Below, in pieces: positions 8,536 to 16,498 of a DNA stretch of 64,000 bases. Origin of the DNA: Ruminococcus sp. (lineage in GTDB: Bacteria; Bacillota; Clostridia; Oscillospirales; Ruminococcaceae); the NCBI GenBank assembly GCA_017462565.1, contig JAFTQW010000026.1, positions 27,178 to 91,177 of the forward strand. Reading direction: 5' to 3'. The translations under genes and the position numbers were made by a program. Within the stretch, counting starts at the first letter, position 1, and each line of letters begins with the position of its first letter. Under the pieces are notes generated by a model. It was not told the origin of the DNA and did no database searches. It saw only the letters and a list, made by a program, of their open reading frames with translations.

Positions 8536-9027
8536 ATGGCTGTAGTATATCTTACCTGCGGAAAAATATGCAGCGGAAAAAGTACCTTCGCAAGGAAACT
8601 CGCCAAAGAGAAAAAAGCCGTAATTTTATCATGCGATGAGCTTACGAAGCTTTTTCCGTCTGCGGAAAATCATGAAGCGGTTCTTGAAAAGGTCGAACAG
8701 TATCTTCTTACAAAAATGGAAGAGATAATAAGCTGCGGAATAAATGTTATCCTTGACTGGGGATTCTGGACTAAGCAGAAGCGAACTGAAATGACAGTTC
8801 GTCTGGAAGGTCTTGGAATACCCTATGAATGGTATTATATCAAAGTTTCCGACAGTCAGCTCCGTGAAAATATAAAAAAACGGAACAGCGCTCTTGGCAA
8901 GTCGGATTATTTTGTTGACGATGGACTGCTTAATAAATGCCTTTCGATTTTTGAAGAGCCGGATGAAGATGAAATGAATAATTTATTTAAGGCAACATCA
9001 CACAAAGATTGTGCGGCAGATGCGTAG
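8536..9027 (+). CDS. P-loop kinase-like ATPase, C-terminus altered by a repeat
   Basis: 163 residues. Walker A CGKICSGKST at residues 8-17 and a LSCDEL segment fit the AAA_33 group of small kinases (zeta toxin/chloramphenicol phosphotransferase-like). The substrate is unknown. GGGAG precedes ATG 8536. The last about 12 codons and the stop lie inside repeat B1 (from 8987), so the original C-terminus has been replaced by repeat-encoded residues; the catalytic part is intact. Confidence 0.8.
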   Translation: MAVVYLTCGKICSGKSTFARKLAKEKKAVILSCDELTKLFPSAENHEAVLEKVEQYLLTKMEEIISCGINVILDWGFWTKQKRTEMTVRLEGLGIPYEWYYIKVSDSQLRENIKKRNSALGKSDYFVDDGLLNKCLSIFEEPDEDEMNNLFKATSHKDCAADA

Positions 9028-9166
9028 TCAGATTTTTCGTCAGATTGTATAAAAAAGACGCAGGCATACTGTTGTATGTCAAGGAGTTTTTGTGCGATAT
9101 GACGGAAAATATGCAAGCAGATGATGTGCAAAGCCGTCAGGCGGGCTTTGTGCGGTGTTGCCTTAA
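8987..9166. repeat. Palindromic repeat family B, copy B1
   Basis: About 180 bp bounded by TTAAGGCAACA on the left and GTGTTGCCTTAA on the right. The interior CGCAGGCATACTG-TGTATGTCAAGG and GACGGAAAATATGCAAGCAGATG is shared with copy B2 (12371-12598). No ORF of its own. It starts within the kinase gene and ends at the terminator of the operon. Confidence 0.85.
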
Positions 9167-9190
9167 AAGGGACTGATGCAGTCCCTTTTG
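9165..9190 (+). terminator. Rho-independent terminator of the polyamine cluster
   Basis: Perfect 10 bp stem AAAAGGGACT (9165-9174) and AGTCCCTTTT (9180-9189) with a five-base loop, ending in a T-rich tract. It closes the transcription unit after the P-loop kinase gene and repeat B1. Confidence 0.7.
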
Positions 9191-9238
9191 TCATATAAAG
9201 AGCATTTCAGGAATACCTTTTCTATGGAGGCGATTTAT

Positions 9239-10030
9239 ATGGACAAAAATCAGCTTGAAAAATATAAACAGGAAATGATGAAGCTTTATGGAAAAAGTAC
9301 TTCTTTACCGGAGAAGCGGGCAGTAAAAATAATATCTGAACCTGAACAATCCTCCAATTCTGAGGATGAACGTGAGGAGGTAAGAGAAGAGATAATTTCA
9401 GAAGAGATCGGAGAGGTGAATGCAAATGCTCCGGATGATACGGCATGGAGCAATCATTCAAGCGATCATGTCAGAGATCATAGCACTCATAATGATAATG
9501 TTGATGAACGTTATCCCGAGCCTGATCTGGAGCCGATAAATATTAATCTGGACAACGGCTACGAAAATGAAGAAGAATCAGAAGCTCCGCCCGAATATGT
9601 TTCAGAGGAAAGCATGGGAAATTCTATCGGATATATTCTTGTCAACGTCCGTACAGGGGATGAATCATGGGCTATAGAGAACGCAGTGGTCATGATAACT
9701 GCGATTGTTGACGGCAGACGCATGATAATAGCTTCCGGACTTACAAATCAGAGCGGAACTACTCAGCGATTTGAAGTTCCCGTTCCCGCATTAGCCTTAT
9801 CTCAGCAGCCTTTTTCTGAAACAAGACCCTATAATCTTTTTGATGTAAGCGTTACGGCAAAAGGCTTTTTCAATGAAAGAAGTGTTGATGTTCCGGTTTT
9901 CTCGGGAATTACTTCCGTTCAGAATTTTGCTATGATTCCGGTTCCGTTTATGATGAAGGAAACCGATGAAACGGTCGTTATTTATAATCAAGAGCCGAAT
10001 TTCGGAAATTCCGCAAAACAAGGAGGATAA
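9239..10030 (+). CDS. Acidic protein with C-terminal beta domain, partner of SpoIID-like proteins
   Basis: 263 residues. GGAGG lies eight bases before ATG 9239. Residues 1-125 are low-complexity and strongly acidic with His/Asp-rich parts; residues about 135-255 form a beta-rich domain (GYILVNVRTGDESWAIENAVV, then an SGLTNQSGTT turn and a FAMIPVPF end) that resembles the carboxypeptidase regulatory-like/transthyretin-type repeat. No signal peptide or membrane segment is evident. It abuts the next gene (4 bases), which encodes a SpoIID-like peptidoglycan-binding protein, so both probably act on the cell wall or spore cortex. Confidence 0.75.
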   Translation: MDKNQLEKYKQEMMKLYGKSTSLPEKRAVKIISEPEQSSNSEDEREEVREEIISEEIGEVNANAPDDTAWSNHSSDHVRDHSTHNDNVDERYPEPDLEPININLDNGYENEEESEAPPEYVSEESMGNSIGYILVNVRTGDESWAIENAVVMITAIVDGRRMIIASGLTNQSGTTQRFEVPVPALALSQQPFSETRPYNLFDVSVTAKGFFNERSVDVPVFSGITSVQNFAMIPVPFMMKETDETVVIYNQEPNFGNSAKQGG

Positions 10031-10034
10031 TATT

Positions 10035-11426
10035 ATGCTTTCAGGAACTCCTTATATTCCGGAAACTATAACAGTTCATCTTGGTACTCCAGATTCAGAT
10101 GCGCCCAACGTTACCGTAAGCTTTCCCTCATATATAAAAAACGTTGCGTCCAGCGAGATTTTTCCTACATGGCCTGAAAGCGCATTAAGAGCCAATATTT
10201 ATGTTATAGTCACATATGCCCTTAATCGTATCTATACCGAATGGTACAGATCGAGGGGATACGATTTCGATATAACCTCAACGACTCAGTACGATCAGAA
10301 ATTCATAAACGGACGTGAATATTTTGAAAATATAAGCTATCTTGTCGACGAACTTTTTAACGATTATGTAAGAAGAGAAGGCTATGTTGAGCCGATGTTC
10401 ACAGCTTTCTGCAATGGAACGACTACAACCTGCGAGGGGCTTTCACAGTGGGGAACAGTCGATCTTGCCAATCAGGGAATGACTCCGTATGAGATATTGC
10501 AGTATTATTACGGAGATAATATTGAAATAGTGAGAAACGCTCCGGTTAAAACGGCACTGCCTTCTTATCCGGGAATTGAACTTAAACTCGGTTCAGGCGG
10601 AAACGATGTCAGATCACTTCAGATATATCTTAACAGAATTTCAAGAAATTATCCGGCGATTCCAAAGATACCGTCGGCTGATGGAATTTTCGATGAACCG
10701 ACTCAAGAGGCGGTTGAAGCTTTTCAGGAAATTTTCGGCCTTGAAGTAACGGGTGTTGTCGATCAGGCGACGTGGTATAGAATTACATATATTTATACCA
10801 GCGTTAAGCGGATAGCCGAGCTTGATTCAGAAGGAGTGCGTTGGGAAGATATTGAACTTATTTACACAGAAGATCTTAAAGTTGGAATGCAGAGTCCGGA
10901 AGTCAGCACTTTTCAGTATTACCTTGCCGTTATCGGAGCTTATTATGCGGCGGTCGAGCCTGTGGCGATAACAGGTTATTTCGGAGAGAATACCGAACGT
11001 TCGGTAAAGTCGTTCCAGCGTGTTTTCGGACTTCCTCAGACAGGAGAGATCGACCGTGCGACAAGAAACGATATTTATCGGGCATATGAGGGAATCGTGG
11101 AATCAGTGCCTCCGAGACAGACTGAAGTTGCTCTGTATCCGGGAACAGTTCTGAGAGAGGGTATAACAAGCGATTCTGTTAAAATACTTCAGGAATATCT
11201 TACATTTATTCATAATACCTATAGTGAGATTCCTGCTGTGAACAATACGGGATATTTCGGACCGCTTACAAAGCAGTCGGTAATGGCGTTTCAGAGGCAG
11301 TTTAATATAAACCCTACGGGAATAGTTGGAGCAGTTACATGGGATAAAATTGCCGAAGTTTACTCCGATCTGCGATATGGATTTGATAAGCGTCCGTATC
11401 AGAATCCGGGATATATTATTAGTTAA
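10035..11426 (+). CDS. SpoIID-like protein with three peptidoglycan-binding domains
   Basis: 463 residues; AGGAGG eight bases before ATG 10035. The N-terminal about 150 residues follow the SpoIID/LytB pattern: WPESALRANIYVIVTYAL with the candidate catalytic Glu, and CEGLSQWGTVDLANQGMTPY-EILQYYYG. Three PG_binding_1 repeats follow, starting near residues 175, 290 and 390, each with the signature of the type GSGGNDVRSLQIYLN ... DGIFDEPTQEAVEAFQ ... GVVDQATW. No export signal is visible, as for many spore-coat or mother-cell proteins. Likely role in peptidoglycan remodelling, possibly during sporulation; inferred from domains only. Confidence 0.88.
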   Translation: MLSGTPYIPETITVHLGTPDSDAPNVTVSFPSYIKNVASSEIFPTWPESALRANIYVIVTYALNRIYTEWYRSRGYDFDITSTTQYDQKFINGREYFENISYLVDELFNDYVRREGYVEPMFTAFCNGTTTTCEGLSQWGTVDLANQGMTPYEILQYYYGDNIEIVRNAPVKTALPSYPGIELKLGSGGNDVRSLQIYLNRISRNYPAIPKIPSADGIFDEPTQEAVEAFQEIFGLEVTGVVDQATWYRITYIYTSVKRIAELDSEGVRWEDIELIYTEDLKVGMQSPEVSTFQYYLAVIGAYYAAVEPVAITGYFGENTERSVKSFQRVFGLPQTGEIDRATRNDIYRAYEGIVESVPPRQTEVALYPGTVLREGITSDSVKILQEYLTFIHNTYSEIPAVNNTGYFGPLTKQSVMAFQRQFNINPTGIVGAVTWDKIAEVYSDLRYGFDKRPYQNPGYIIS

Positions 11427-11444
11427 GAGAAGGAGCAGATTATA

Positions 11445-11963
11445 ATGCCATATACAAATGTACAGAAAAAACAGCATATAAAAGAGATTCAGACATATCT
11501 TTATGCAATTTCAATGTTCAATGATAAAATTCCTCAAGTAATTCCGGACGGAATATACGGAAAAGAAACCGCAACGGCTGTTCGTGCTTTTCAGCGTGAA
11601 TACGGACTTCAGGAAACAGGAAGCATTAATTCAGCAACTTGGAACAAAATAGTAAGTGTTTACCGGGCATATCAGCTCTCAGCGCCATGTGCATACAACG
11701 TTTTTCCGTCTCAGGCTTATGTTGTAAAAAATGGTGACGACGGAGAGCTTGTTTATATTATACAGGCTATGCTTGGAGCGCTTGGAATGTATTACGATAA
11801 TTTTCCGAAAACTACGGTTTGCGGAAATTATAACGCCGCAACAATAAATGCGGTAAAGAATTTTCAGAAACGTGTCGGGCTTCCGCAGAATGGAATAGTT
11901 GACTGCCGGACGTGGAATATGCTTGTGGGATGCTGCGAGCATACAAGCCGGACGTTACATTAA
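11445..11963 (+). CDS. Peptidoglycan-binding protein with two PG_binding_1 domains
   Basis: 172 residues made of two PG_binding_1 repeats: KKQHIKEIQTYLY ... DGIYGKETATAVRAFQREYGL, and DGELVYIIQAMLGAL ... GNYNAATINAVKNFQKRVGL, each ended by an SATW/CRTW motif. No catalytic domain, no signal peptide. GGAGC precedes the ATG; it follows the SpoIID-like gene by 18 bases. Its TAA stop is immediately followed by repeat A1. Confidence 0.88.
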   Translation: MPYTNVQKKQHIKEIQTYLYAISMFNDKIPQVIPDGIYGKETATAVRAFQREYGLQETGSINSATWNKIVSVYRAYQLSAPCAYNVFPSQAYVVKNGDDGELVYIIQAMLGALGMYYDNFPKTTVCGNYNAATINAVKNFQKRVGLPQNGIVDCRTWNMLVGCCEHTSRTLH

Positions 11964-12126
11964 GACCCTGTCCACATAGAAGATTCCGCACATCTTTTCG
12001 GAAAATTTTGCCGATTGCTACGTTGAAAAAGCTCACCATACGATAGTATGCTTTCACTTTTTCGCCTTGCCCTCGACAAAATTTTTCCGAAAATCCGCAC
12101 ATAATTTCTATGTGGACAGGTTCTAA
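11963..12126. repeat. MITE-like repeat family A, copy A1
   Basis: About 164 bp with near-perfect 19 bp terminal inverted repeats: AGACCCTGTCCACATAGAA on the left, TTCTATGTGGACAGGTTCT (12106-12124) on the right, 18 of 19 pairing. Interior ATTTTGCCGATTGC and GTTGAAAAAGCTC are shared with A2 and A3. It begins directly at the stop codon of the preceding gene. With D1 and B2 it fills most of the 757-base gap before gltX. Confidence 0.85.
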
Positions 12127-12201
12127 CTTTTGAAGCCAATTAGAAAATTCAGTTCCTCGAATTCTTTTCAAAAGGACGTTCATTCTATGGGCATTTTGCT
12201 T

Positions 12202-12309
12202 TAATTATTTTCATTACCTCTTTATGAGGTAATGAAAATAATTAATATCGGGATTCCAAAGGGGATGTACTCCCCTTTGGCAGGGGGACGGGGGACAGCG
12301 TCCCCCGCC
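12202..12309. repeat. Triple-hairpin module D, copy D1
   Basis: Three perfect hairpins in a row: TAATTATTTTCATTACCTC with its complement (12202-12220/12226-12244), CCAAAGGGGA/TCCCCTTTGG (12256-12265/12271-12280), and CGGGGGAC/GTCCCCCG around AGC (12289-12307). The same order recurs in D2 (18386) and in two arms at 20505-20690. Non-coding. Confidence 0.85.
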
Positions 12310-12370
12310 AATGACGAAAATAACTTCTTTTGGCAAGGATTTCAAGAAACAAAGTTCACATGATAAAAAG

Positions 12371-12598
12371 TAAAGGCAACACCGCATAATTATTGCCGTG
12401 CAGATGCGCCGTCAGATTGCATAAAAACGGCGCAGGCATACTGTCGTATGTCAAGGTGACTCCCCACAGTGTGGGGAGATGTCCCGAAGGGACAGAGGGG
12501 ACGGTTCCCGGTTAGGGATTTTTGTGTAAGATGACGGAAAATATGCAAGCAGATGTGCGGCAAAGGCGTTAGCCGTTAATTATGCGGTGTTGCCTAAA
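12371..12598. repeat. Palindromic repeat family B, copy B2, with an inserted E module
   Basis: Perfect 19 bp terminal inverted repeat AGGCAACACCGCATAATTA (12374-12392, complement at 12577-12595). The interior aligns with B1 except for a 61-base insertion at 12457-12517, which is a separate hairpin module (E1). It lies upstream of the gltX promoter. Confidence 0.85.
12457..12517. repeat. Double-hairpin module E1 inside repeat B2
   Basis: Two short hairpins: CTCCCCAC-AGT-GTGGGGAG and TGTCCC-GAA-GGGACA, followed by a GC-rich tail. Absent at the same point in B1, present in altered form at 18480-18540 (E2). Such CTCCCCACAGTGTGGGGAG sequences are common dispersed palindromes in Oscillospiraceae. 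Confidence 0.8.
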
Positions 12599-12631
12599 TG
12601 TTGCTGCACTGAAATTTTCACTTCTGATTAA

Positions 12632-12660
12632 TTGACAAAATTTTCATAGCGTGATATAAT
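12632..12660 (+). promoter_or_regulatory. Promoter of gltX
   Basis: TTGACA at 12632-12637, a 17-base spacer, and TATAAT at 12655-12660: a consensus sigma-A promoter 60 bases before the gltX ATG. Confidence 0.85.
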
Positions 12661-12720
12661 TATACGGTATAAATATTTGTTGAGAATATTCTGATATATA
12701 AAATAAAGGATGATTTTGAT

Positions 12721-14355
12721 ATGGATTATAATGCACTTGCCAATTACCTTTTTCCAAACGTAACAGCTTCGCCGGAGGATATGGAAAAACGCTTTCCGGA
12801 GCGTTCACTTCCGGAAGGCGCCAACGTGACCCGTATAGGTCCGAGTCCGACAGGATTTGTTCACCTCGGAAACCTTTATAACGCTATAATCGGCGAGCGT
12901 ATCGCTCATCAGTCCGGCGGAGTTTTCTATCTTCGTATAGAGGATACCGACAATAAGCGTGAAGTTGAGGGAGCTGTTGAAACTGTTATCAACGCTATGA
13001 ATTATTTCGGAGTTAATTTTGATGAAGGCGCAGTTGCTTCCGGAGATAACGGAAACTATGGTCCTTATCGTCAGAGACAGCGTGAGGAAATATATCATGT
13101 CTTTGCCAAACATCTTGTTGAACAGGGACTTGCTTATCCTTGCTTCCTTACAGCCGAGGAAATTGACGAAATCCGTGAAAAGCAGACTGCAAATAAGGAA
13201 AATCCGGGAATTTACGGCGAATATGCTAAAAACCGTGATCTTACATTAGAGCAGATCAAGGAAAATATAGAAGCAGGCAAAGAATGGGTTCTCCGTTACA
13301 GAGGAGTTCAGACTGATGAATATATCTGTGTTGATGACGCTATAAGAGGAAAAGTTGAAATGCCACGCAATAATATGGACTTCGTTCTGCTTAAAAGCGA
13401 TGGAATCCCGACGTATCATTTCGCTCACGTAGTCGACGATCATCTTATGCGTTCTACTCACGTTATAAGAGGAGAAGAGTGGCTTTCTTCGCTTCCTATG
13501 CACGTTGAGCTGTTTAACGCTCTTGGCTGGAAACAGCCGATCTACTGTCATACGGCAACTCTCATGAAAATGGAGGGAACAGGCAAGCGCAAGCTTTCCA
13601 AGAGAAAAGATCCGGAGCTTGCACTTTCGTATTATCAGCAGGAGGGAATCAGCTCTGATGCAATATGGGAGTTCCTTCTCACTATTCTTAATTCTAATTT
13701 CGAGGAATGGCGAATTGCAAATCCTGAAGCTGACTACAGGGATTTTCCGTATTCTCTTTCAAAAATGTCTATTTCAGGAGCGCTTGTTGACCTTGATAAG
13801 CTCAGAAATATCTCTAAGGACGTTATCGGCAGAATGAACGCTGAGGATGTTTGCAGGGAATGGCTTAACTGGTGCGAACAGTATGATGAGAAATTTGCCG
13901 GACTTATTAAAAAATATCCTGAGCGTACCGTTGCTGCTTTAGGAGTAGGAAAGGGCGGAAACAAGCCTCGTAAGGATATTGAGACATGGAAGCAGGCTTG
14001 CAGCTTCATGAGTTTCTATTATGACGAAACTTTTGAAATAAACGACGAAATGCCGGCAGAATGCGATGAGGAAACAAGAAAAATTTTCTTTGCAAAATAT
14101 CTTGAATCATACGATCATTCCGATGATTCCTCGACATGGTTCAGCAAGGTGAAAGCGATTACAGAAGAGCTTAGATTCGCCGCTAAACCAAAGGATTACA
14201 AGAAAAATCCAGATCAGTTCAAGGGAAGCATTGTTCATATCACAAATATGCTCAGAATAGCTCTTACCGGACGTGCTAACGCTCCGGATATTCACGAGAT
14301 AAGTCATGTTCTCGGTGAAGATATTGTAAGAGCAAGACTTGAAAAGTGGATGTAA
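12721..14355 (+). CDS. gltX: Glutamyl-tRNA synthetase
   Basis: Class I aminoacyl-tRNA synthetase charging tRNA-Glu (and, if non-discriminating, tRNA-Gln). 544 residues. The ATP-site signature is PSPTGFVHLGN with H48 (HIGH equivalent), and the KMSKS equivalent is KLSKRK at 291-296. WxxRIEDTDxxR-type contacts are seen as YLRIEDTDNKRE. It is somewhat longer than typical bacterial GluRS. Overlaps the 5' region of the next synthetase gene closely, suggesting co-expression. Confidence 0.93.
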   Translation: MDYNALANYLFPNVTASPEDMEKRFPERSLPEGANVTRIGPSPTGFVHLGNLYNAIIGERIAHQSGGVFYLRIEDTDNKREVEGAVETVINAMNYFGVNFDEGAVASGDNGNYGPYRQRQREEIYHVFAKHLVEQGLAYPCFLTAEEIDEIREKQTANKENPGIYGEYAKNRDLTLEQIKENIEAGKEWVLRYRGVQTDEYICVDDAIRGKVEMPRNNMDFVLLKSDGIPTYHFAHVVDDHLMRSTHVIRGEEWLSSLPMHVELFNALGWKQPIYCHTATLMKMEGTGKRKLSKRKDPELALSYYQQEGISSDAIWEFLLTILNSNFEEWRIANPEADYRDFPYSLSKMSISGALVDLDKLRNISKDVIGRMNAEDVCREWLNWCEQYDEKFAGLIKKYPERTVAALGVGKGGNKPRKDIETWKQACSFMSFYYDETFEINDEMPAECDEETRKIFFAKYLESYDHSDDSSTWFSKVKAITEELRFAAKPKDYKKNPDQFKGSIVHITNMLRIALTGRANAPDIHEISHVLGEDIVRARLEKWM

Positions 14356-14372
14356 TGAAAGGACTTGAAAAA

Positions 14373-16385
14373 ATGGCAAGAAATAAAGATGGCAATAACG
14401 GAAAGCCTTTTGAAATACCACGTCCGGAATTTCCGAAAAGAGCTGTTATAACAGGCGGTATGCCCTACGGAAATAAGGAACTTCACTTCGGACACGTCGG
14501 CGGAATGCTTGTTTTTGCCGACACATATGCTCGTTTTATGCGTGACAGAATCGGAAAGGATAATGTGATTTTTGTAAGCGGTACGGATTGTTACGGCTCT
14601 CCAATCGCTGAAAGTTGGCGTGTTAAGGTCAAAAACGGCGAATTTGAAGGTTCGCTTGAAGACTTTGTAAGCCGTAACCACGAAAAACAGAAGGCTACTC
14701 TTGAGTCTTACGGAATCTCACCGAATCTTTTTGCCGCTTCCGGACTTGGACGCTCAAAAGAGATCCACAGCGAGGTCACGGATTGGTTCATCAGCTCTCT
14801 TTATAAAAAGGGACAGCTCAATAAAATTTCCACAATGCAGTTTTTCGATGAAAAGGCGGGAGTTTTCCTGAACGGCCGTCAGGTTATCGGAAAATGTCCG
14901 GTCGAGGGATGTACTTCCGAAAAAGGCTACGCAGACGAATGCGACCTCGGTCATCAGTATATGCCGGAAAATCTCCTTAATCCTGTAAGTACGCTCACAG
15001 GAGAAACCCCTGTTATGAAGCCCGTTACCAACTGGTATTTTAAACTCAGAGATTACGAAGAGCTTATGAAAAACTGGGTTGAAGAGCTTAAAAAGCGTAA
15101 GGACGTTCGTCCGGTAGTATGGAAAACTATTGATGAATTTTTGAAACCTCCGGTAATTTACATCAAGCGTGAATTTGAGGAAAAATATTTCTCGCTTAAA
15201 GATTCGATGCCGGAGCATGAGTACATTGAGGAAAAGAAAAAGCCGTCGTTTACGATCGAGTTCAGAAAGCTTTCAGACTGCGATGATGCCTGCCGTATAT
15301 TAACTGAAAACGGAATCCGCTACAGAACGGGAAAAACTCTCGTTCCGTTCCGACTCACAGGCAATATCGAATGGGGAGTTCCTGCACCTGTTTTAGAGGA
15401 TGAAAGCGGGCTTACAGTCTGGGTCTGGCCGGAATCTCTCTGGGCGCCGATTTCCTTTACTCAGACTTATCTTGAACAGAGCGGTTCAGACCGTGAGGAC
15501 TGGAAAAAATATTGGTGCAGCAAGGATTCGACGGTTTATCAGTTCATCGGACAGGACAATATTTATTTCTATGGAATCGCCGAACCTGCAATGTGGATGG
15601 CTCAGCAGGAGTCGGAGGAGAAAACTGCTTCCCCGGCAGACGGCGAGCTTCAGATGCCGATAATCGTTGCCAATCATCATATCCTCTTCCTCGACAAAAA
15701 GGCTTCAAGCTCAGGAGCGATAAAGCCTCCCATGGCGGACGACCTTCTTGAACATTATACGCCTGAACAGCTCCGTATGCACTGGTTCGGACTCGGACTT
15801 GGACAGCGTTCGGTAAGCTTCATGCCGAAGCCTTACAATCCTGATGCCAAACCGGAGGATGCCGATCCTGTCGTTAAAGACGGACTTCTTCTTTCAAATG
15901 TTTACAACCGTATGATACGTACCGCCTTTTATACGGCTCAGAAAGAGCTTGGAGGAATCATGCCCGATAACGCTCCGGAAGAGCAGTTCCTTGCCGACGC
16001 TAAAAAAGCCGTTCTGGAATATGAGCGGCATATGTCGAAATTTGCGTTCCACCAGTGCACATATGTGCTTGACAGCTACATCAGAAACGGAAGCAAATAT
16101 ATGGCAAAGGCTCTTACGGGTGAATATTCCGATAAAGAATCGCTTTCACAGGCTCTTGCAAATCTTCTCTATATAATAAGAATAGCCGGAATTCTGCTTC
16201 ACCCTATGGCTCCTTTCGGAACCGAAAAGCTTCGTGAATATTTACAGGTGGATGAGCGGATATGGTCTTGGGATACTATTTTCGAGCCTTTGAATTACTT
16301 CACCGGAACGAATCACGAACTTAAATTTCTTCCGCCGAGAACTGATTTCTTCACAAGACATGAAAGTCAGTTTGCTGCCGAGTGA
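14373..16385 (+). CDS. Methionyl-tRNA synthetase-like class I tRNA ligase with altered KMSKS loop
   Basis: 670 residues. The N-terminal PYGNKELHFGHVGGM is a HIGH-type site (H38-H41), and WGVPAP, WVWPESLWAP, FIGQDNIYFYG and a zinc-knuckle-like CPVEGC...CDLGH segment place it with MetRS. At the KMSKS position the sequence is DKKASSSG (K442-S447) rather than KMSKS. AAAGGA precedes ATG 14373; ATG 14355 is an alternative. It may be the housekeeping MetRS of this lineage or a divergent paralogue; a search for a second metG in the genome would decide. Confidence 0.8.
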   Translation: MARNKDGNNGKPFEIPRPEFPKRAVITGGMPYGNKELHFGHVGGMLVFADTYARFMRDRIGKDNVIFVSGTDCYGSPIAESWRVKVKNGEFEGSLEDFVSRNHEKQKATLESYGISPNLFAASGLGRSKEIHSEVTDWFISSLYKKGQLNKISTMQFFDEKAGVFLNGRQVIGKCPVEGCTSEKGYADECDLGHQYMPENLLNPVSTLTGETPVMKPVTNWYFKLRDYEELMKNWVEELKKRKDVRPVVWKTIDEFLKPPVIYIKREFEEKYFSLKDSMPEHEYIEEKKKPSFTIEFRKLSDCDDACRILTENGIRYRTGKTLVPFRLTGNIEWGVPAPVLEDESGLTVWVWPESLWAPISFTQTYLEQSGSDREDWKKYWCSKDSTVYQFIGQDNIYFYGIAEPAMWMAQQESEEKTASPADGELQMPIIVANHHILFLDKKASSSGAIKPPMADDLLEHYTPEQLRMHWFGLGLGQRSVSFMPKPYNPDAKPEDADPVVKDGLLLSNVYNRMIRTAFYTAQKELGGIMPDNAPEEQFLADAKKAVLEYERHMSKFAFHQCTYVLDSYIRNGSKYMAKALTGEYSDKESLSQALANLLYIIRIAGILLHPMAPFGTEKLREYLQVDERIWSWDTIFEPLNYFTGTNHELKFLPPRTDFFTRHESQFAAE

Positions 16386-16407
16386 TAAAAATTCATTAAC
16401 CTATTGG

Positions 16408-16437
16408 ACTGCTGCAAGAAATTGCAGCAGTTCTCTT
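16408..16437 (+). terminator. Terminator after the gltX-MetRS-like unit
   Basis: Perfect 10 bp stem ACTGCTGCAA-GAAA-TTGCAGCAGT (16408-16431) followed by TCTCTTT. Confidence 0.75.
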
Positions 16438-16464
16438 TACAAAACGGAGTTTTTCTGATATAAT
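16436..16464 (+). promoter_or_regulatory. Promoter of lepA
   Basis: TTTACA (16436-16441), 17-base spacer, TATAAT (16459-16464). It overlaps the tail of the preceding terminator. Confidence 0.8.
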
Positions 16465-16498
16465 AATAAATAAACAAATCCGGAAAAGAGGTAGAACA

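Noticed and set aside
11964-12720. Possible CRISPR array or ncRNA cluster in the long gap before gltX
   Set aside because: No regular repeat-spacer pattern; the gap is explained by repeats A1, D1 and B2/E1.
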